Assembly: GCA_903903765.1 (NCBI GenBank)
Contig: CAIVAH010000098.1
Span: 1 to 9,316 of the forward strand
DNA: 9,316 nucleotides
DNA from: an uncultured Methylococcaceae bacterium
Lineage (GTDB): Bacteria; Pseudomonadota; Gammaproteobacteria; Methylococcales; Methylomonadaceae
Direction of reading: 5' to 3'
In this document: positions 5,832-9,316 of the stretch, in pieces
How the letters are laid out: every line of letters starts with the position of its first letter
Position numbering within the stretch: the stretch's first letter is position 1
Notes under the pieces: generated by a model
What the model saw: the letters and a program-made list of their open reading frames with translations, nothing else
Databases searched by the model: none
What the model was told of the DNA's origin: nothing
Made by a program: the position numbers and the translations under genes

Positions 5832-7328
5832 TTACTTTGGCTCAAAAGTCATTAAATAACCGCAATGATCAGACACACACCCATAGTCATGATCCGTAAA
5901 TAACATTCTTACAGACACTGTTTGCAAGACACTTTGAGTTTTTAAAAAAACATAATCAATACGGCAATCATCAGCAGGATGATCTCTCCATTGTTGATCA
6001 AGGACTTTAAAGCCTTTTTCTAAACTAGTAGGCACATGATTAACCACATCTTCATATCCTTGGCTAATCACTAATTCATAACCTTCAGATTCTGGGATCA
6101 CATTAAAATCCCCACATAAAAGAGTGGCCTGCACATCCACTGTATGATTAGAAATTGCCCAATCATTCAAGCGAGCAAACTGTTCGGAGAATCCATCTGT
6201 CCACCAACTTAAATGTGCTGAATAGATATTGATTAAACCCATATAAGGTACATTAATCTGGGACATCAATACTTTTCGAGAATGAATATTCTGTATATTA
6301 GTATCACTAGAAACGTACTTAGCGGCTTGTTTTACTAAAGGGAACCGACTTAGGATAGCAACACCTTCACGATACTTATCAAAACCTATATGAGACCAAT
6401 CTGAATATAGATAATACGGATTTTTCAAGCGCTGATTAATAATTCTGGCAGAATTACTTTCCCAATCACCATGACCATGGTTCCACAACTCTGCCACTTC
6501 TTGTAAACAAACGACGTCTACTTGTTGTTCATCAATTGCTTTAGCAATTTGCGAAAACTTATAATCTTGATTATCTTCCTGATAACAATGTAAATTTAAA
6601 ATAAGTACGCGCAACAAATCATGCGATAAAGAATAATTTCTCCCAAAATTATTATCCCAATGAACAACCCCTGCAGATTCGTAACATAAACTGTACTCTA
6701 AGGAAAATGGATCCTCTATTTTAAGCAAGGCACTCCAAACTTTTACTCCATATTGATTAGTGTTACGCGCATAACTTCCTAAATTTTCGGGCCAATAATG
6801 TCGCTTATATTGACACTCTGTTTTCTGAGAAATACGCCAATTATCTGTCGTCCAATGAATAATAACTGACTCTGCTTCACTATTATCCTGGACTGCAACG
6901 GTAATAGAAAGAAAACGCTGTCCTTGATAAAACTTATTATCAAAATTAATATTTTGTACAATCTGAGAATTTGTCAACCTTATGCCAGAATCCGCTTGAC
7001 TAAAATAATTTAACCCTTGATTGTTATCCCAATATTCCTCATCAAGAACTTTATATCTTAAAACACATTCAATATTACCTGGCAATGACTCTGTATCACT
7101 AGCATTACAAGTCAAACTTGCTTGCCAATATTCTTGATCATCATCTATTGCACTATGAAAATGAGCTGATAATGTATGCCATTGCTCATCTTCACCAACC
7201 CAAATCACCTCACAAACCTTACTTGGATTTAAATTTTGAACTTTAATAAAAAAAGTTAACTCTTGAATAAGAATATTCTTCTTTTTATAAATAACATTTT
7301 GTATATACAACAATTGAACTTCGTTCAT
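5832..7328 (-). CDS. Endonuclease/exonuclease/phosphatase superfamily enzyme with two N-terminal CBM21-like glycogen-binding domains
   Basis: A 498-residue protein. Two CBM21-like domains lie at about 6-110 and 128-234. Each ends in the family hallmark WDNNxGxNY (100-108 and 224-232), and the second also has TTDNW (160-164) like the YxxDNW of glycogen-targeting subunits of protein phosphatase 1. The C-terminal EEP domain (about 238-496) keeps its metal and catalytic residues: Asn245, Glu277 in LQEV, His372 in SAHLSWW, Asp407 and Asn409 in GDFNV, Asp458 in RIDYVFL, Asp487-His488 in SDHCGY. EEP enzymes hydrolyse phosphomono- or diesters in nucleic acids, lipids or sugars. Fused to glycogen binding and placed after glgA, a sugar- or glycogen-phosphate phosphatase is my favoured role; a nuclease or sphingomyelinase-like lipase is the alternative. 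I chose ATG at 7328, with GGTGG eight bases upstream, over GTG at 7340, which lacks a Shine-Dalgarno. Confidence 0.9.
   Translation of the reverse strand: MNEVQLLYIQNVIYKKKNILIQELTFFIKVQNLNPSKVCEVIWVGEDEQWHTLSAHFHSAIDDDQEYWQASLTCNASDTESLPGNIECVLRYKVLDEEYWDNNQGLNYFSQADSGIRLTNSQIVQNINFDNKFYQGQRFLSITVAVQDNSEAESVIIHWTTDNWRISQKTECQYKRHYWPENLGSYARNTNQYGVKVWSALLKIEDPFSLEYSLCYESAGVVHWDNNFGRNYSLSHDLLRVLILNLHCYQEDNQDYKFSQIAKAIDEQQVDVVCLQEVAELWNHGHGDWESNSARIINQRLKNPYYLYSDWSHIGFDKYREGVAILSRFPLVKQAAKYVSSDTNIQNIHSRKVLMSQINVPYMGLINIYSAHLSWWTDGFSEQFARLNDWAISNHTVDVQATLLCGDFNVIPESEGYELVISQGYEDVVNHVPTSLEKGFKVLDQQWRDHPADDCRIDYVFLKTQSVLQTVSVRMLFTDHDYGCVSDHCGYLMTFEPK
6627..6947 (-). other. Second CBM21-like domain of the EEP enzyme
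   Basis: Codes for residues about 128-234. It has a beta-rich start (RFLSITVAV), TTDNW, then LEYSLCYESAG and the terminal WDNNFGRNYS. This order matches CBM21, where the YxxDNW and WDNNxGxNY segments contribute the sugar-binding aromatics. It runs almost directly into the EEP domain. Confidence 0.8.
6999..7313 (-). other. First CBM21-like domain of the EEP enzyme
   Basis: Codes for residues about 6-110: FFIKVQNLNPSKVCEVIWVG, an EQW in place of DNW, then ECVLRYKVLDEEYWDNNQGL and NYF. The terminal WDNN-Gly-NY block is almost identical to CBM21 domains of glycogen-targeting proteins. CBM21 is best known from eukaryotes. Confidence 0.85.
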
Positions 7329-7336
7329 AGATACAA

Positions 7337-7341
7337 CCACC
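7337..7341 (-). promoter_or_regulatory. Ribosome binding site deciding the EEP gene start
   Basis: GGTGG lies eight bases upstream of the ATG at 7328. It overlaps the alternative upstream GTG (7338-7340), which itself has no purine-rich site before it. This favours the shorter, 498-residue product. Confidence 0.55.
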
Positions 7342-7384
7342 GAATCAAAGGTTTTTTATCCATCAATTTATATTTATTTGAGAT

Positions 7385-8818
7385 TTAAATACTATCGTAA
7401 ATATCAAGGTATTTTTCAGCGCTCTTCTGCCAAGAAAAATCTTTCTTCATCCCAGACACTTGCATTTTTCTCCAGCTTTCAGGCACACCATAAAGTATTA
7501 AAGCCCTCTTAATGGCCTCCAATAAAGAACTCGCACTAGCATCATTAAAAACAATACCACTGGCAGTATTATCTAATAAACTTTCTGGTAAAGTATCTGT
7601 AACAGTATCAGCTAACCCCCCTGTTTTCCTAACAATAGGAATAGTTCCGTAACGCTGACTGTACATCTGATTTAGACCACAGGGTTCAAAACGAGACGGC
7701 ATCAAAAAAACGTCTGAACCTGCCTCAATGAGATGGGACAAACCTTCATCGTAACCAATGTTTATAGCCATTTTATTCGGATATTGCTTGGCAAGAACCT
7801 GCAGTTTTTTTTCAAAAACCTTGTCTCCACTGCCCAACAAAACAAATTGAACATCCATACTCATCATTTCCGGCAAACATTCCAAGATCAAATCTATACC
7901 TTTTTGCTCGACTAAACGGCCAATCAAACCGAAAAGCGGTATATCAGCATTGATAGGTAACAAAAATTTTGTTTGTAAAGCTGTTTTATTTAGACGTTTT
8001 TGATCAAGAGATTTTAGTGAAAAATTAAAAGGAAGATAGGCATCTGTTTCTGGATCCCATTGATCCAAATCAATACCATTGATAACACCGCCCAGAGAAT
8101 CTTTACGATAGTCTAAAAGACCTTCGAGGCCATAACCATATTCAGATGTCTGAATTTCTAAAGCATATGTTGGACTTACAGTGGTTACGTAATCTGAATA
8201 AACCAAACCTCCTTTAATAAAAGATAATTTATTATGAAACTCAAGCCCACCTGGATGCCACAATTGACCAGGGATATTTAATATCGCCACATCACTGATG
8301 GGGAATAACCCCTGATAAGCCATGTTATGAATCGTAAAAACGGTTGCCGGTCTGTCATTTTCTATGGACAATAATGCTGGTACTAAACCACATTGCCAAT
8401 CATTACAATGCACCACATCAGGCTTCCAATCTTGATAAACTCTATCCATAGCAACTTCTACTACGATACGACAAAATAATGCGAAGCGCTCTGAATTATT
8501 AGCCCAAGGCTCTCCCAACTCGTCCACATAGGGATTACCTGGAATATTGTAATAAGCTGGATAGTCAACTAACCATACCAGCACATTAGTATCAGGCAAC
8601 TTTGTTTCTAAAATATTAATATTGCGATTATCTACACGCAAAGAAAATAAAAATCTTACGCTTTCACTTTTTTTGAGTGCTTGATAATTTGGAATAATCA
8701 ACCTAATATCCTGTCTTAATTCAGCAATAGCTTTAGGTAAACTACCACAGACATCTGCAAGTCCTCCCGTTTTAATTAAAGGGTGAGCCTCACTAGTAAC
8801 AAAAAGAATTTTTTTCAT
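7385..8818 (-). CDS. glgA: Glycogen synthase (ADP-glucose alpha-1,4-glucosyltransferase, GT5)
   Basis: Transfers glucose from ADP-glucose to the non-reducing end of alpha-1,4-glucan in the cytoplasm. At 477 residues it equals E. coli GlgA. The N-terminal Rossmann domain has KTGGLADVCGSLP at 16-28 (Lys16 contacts ADP-glucose), HCNDW at 137-141 and FTIHNMAYQG at 161-170. The C-terminal domain has GRLVEQKG at 300-307 with Arg301 and Lys306, and SRFEPCGLNQMYSQRYG at 375-391 with Glu378. It closes with KTGGLADTV (398-406). All expected active-site residues are present. The ATG fits the family start MKKILFVTSE, although no clear Shine-Dalgarno precedes it. It follows glgB by 84 AT-rich bases without a visible terminator or good promoter, so the two are probably one transcription unit. 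The CBM21-EEP gene follows 56 bases after its stop. Confidence 0.98.
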   Translation of the reverse strand: MKKILFVTSEAHPLIKTGGLADVCGSLPKAIAELRQDIRLIIPNYQALKKSESVRFLFSLRVDNRNINILETKLPDTNVLVWLVDYPAYYNIPGNPYVDELGEPWANNSERFALFCRIVVEVAMDRVYQDWKPDVVHCNDWQCGLVPALLSIENDRPATVFTIHNMAYQGLFPISDVAILNIPGQLWHPGGLEFHNKLSFIKGGLVYSDYVTTVSPTYALEIQTSEYGYGLEGLLDYRKDSLGGVINGIDLDQWDPETDAYLPFNFSLKSLDQKRLNKTALQTKFLLPINADIPLFGLIGRLVEQKGIDLILECLPEMMSMDVQFVLLGSGDKVFEKKLQVLAKQYPNKMAINIGYDEGLSHLIEAGSDVFLMPSRFEPCGLNQMYSQRYGTIPIVRKTGGLADTVTDTLPESLLDNTASGIVFNDASASSLLEAIKRALILYGVPESWRKMQVSGMKKDFSWQKSAEKYLDIYDSI

Positions 8819-8902
8819 CTAATTAAAAAATCGTCTAATAAATTTCTAAATAATTAAACCTTACCGCGCTTAAAATCACAGTGAAATTCAACGATAAATA
8901 CT

Positions 8903-9316
8903 TTAAACCCTTAAAATTAAAGCACCTAAAGGAGGCAAATTAAGGTTAATTGAATAAGGTTGATTCATCCAAGAAATAGCCTCAGATCCTATTGAGCCAT
9001 TACCCACATTGCTACCATCATAATATTTAGAGTCAGAGTTAAAAATCTCTGTATATATACCTTCATCAGGCACACCTAATCGATAGTTTTCTCTAGGAAC
9101 TGGAGTAAAATTTAAAATAACAATGATTTCTTCATGATTACTTTTGCGTCTATAACTAATAATAGATTGCTGAACATCATGACAATCTAGCCATTCAAAA
9201 CCTTGCGGCTCAAAGTCATGCGAAAACAATGCCGGATGCGTTTTATAAAGGTTATTTAGATCCTTAACCAATGTCTGCATGCCCTTATGATGCGGATAAT
9301 CTAAAACATACCAATC
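8903..9316 (-). CDS. glgB: 1,4-alpha-glucan branching enzyme GlgB, C-terminal part (cut by the window end)
   Basis: GlgB makes the alpha-1,6 branch points of glycogen. Only the last 137 codons are present: the reading frame is open to the window edge, beginning DWYVLDYPHHKGMQTLVKDL. It therefore does not start at the internal Met, and the rest of the gene lies beyond 9316. Visible landmarks of the GlgB C-terminus are LVKDLNNLYKTHPALF, GFEWLDCHDVQQSI, VILNFTPVPRENYRLGVP, SKYYDGSNVGNG and the terminal LPPLGALILRV. This part is the end of the catalytic barrel plus the C-terminal all-beta domain; the catalytic Asp and Glu are outside the window. It is immediately upstream of glgA in the direction of transcription. 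Confidence 0.97.
   Translation of the reverse strand, partial: DWYVLDYPHHKGMQTLVKDLNNLYKTHPALFSHDFEPQGFEWLDCHDVQQSIISYRRKSNHEEIIVILNFTPVPRENYRLGVPDEGIYTEIFNSDSKYYDGSNVGNGSIGSEAISWMNQPYSINLNLPPLGALILRV

Noticed and set aside
6779..6961. Minus-strand ORF of 60 codons inside the CBM21-EEP gene
   Set aside because: Shadow frame of the second CBM21 region, with no ribosome binding site or recognisable motif.
2323..7340. Phage-defence island built on PLD and EEP nucleases
   Set aside because: The CBM21 domains, the two sugar- or small-ester esterases and the direct link to glgBA point to carbohydrate metabolism; no sensor, helicase, ATPase, protease or toxin partner is present.
7733..7915. Plus-strand ORF of 60 codons inside glgA
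   Set aside because: Antisense to a conserved part of GlgA with no other support.
8819..8902. Promoter for glgA in the gap after glgB
   Set aside because: A TTGAAT is present, but no -10-like sequence lies 16-18 bases downstream; cotranscription with glgB is the simpler reading.

Overview
The window looks like AT-rich gammaproteobacterial chromosome. All supported genes lie on the minus strand, so they are transcribed from high to low coordinates. The lower part (35-2182) is the ribosomal operon rpsF-rpsR-DUF2232 membrane protein-rplI. I know this order, with the membrane-protein gene between S18 and L9, from gammaproteobacteria such as Pseudomonas and Legionella relatives. The base composition would suit a Legionellales/Coxiellaceae-like lineage, but I cannot fix the taxon from the sequence alone.

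The upper part (2323-9316) is a glycogen locus. It begins with the C-terminal end of the branching enzyme GlgB (cut by the window edge), followed by the ADP-glucose glycogen synthase GlgA. Four uncommon cytoplasmic hydrolases follow on the same strand: (i) an endonuclease/exonuclease/phosphatase (EEP) superfamily enzyme with two N-terminal CBM21-like glycogen-binding domains; (ii) a two-domain phospholipase D-like protein whose first HKD motif reads HKN; (iii) a carbohydrate esterase family 7 (acetylxylan esterase / cephalosporin-C deacetylase) relative with a GxSxS nucleophile elbow; (iv) a small alpha/beta-hydrolase of the putative-esterase family. None has a visible signal peptide.

The hydrolases are in four different families, but all act on ester or phosphoester bonds, and one carries its own glycogen-binding modules. 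My main hypothesis is that this is a glycogen-associated de-esterification set that removes phosphate and acyl groups from glycogen or maltodextrins. It would be loosely analogous to the laforin idea of a carbohydrate-binding module joined to a phosphatase. This is inference; the CBM21-EEP architecture itself is readable in the sequence.

Between the two parts (2183-2322) is the rpsF promoter and leader. The -10 is TATAAT with a GC-rich discriminator. Two mutually exclusive hairpins follow, and the second ends in AACCG just before the Shine-Dalgarno. This suggests S6:S18-type autoregulation. S6 itself carries a genome-encoded, strongly acidic C-terminal tail. No intrinsic terminator is visible between the glycogen locus and rpsF. 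No RNA genes, mobile elements or CRISPR arrays were found, and no gene-free stretch exceeds 300 bases.
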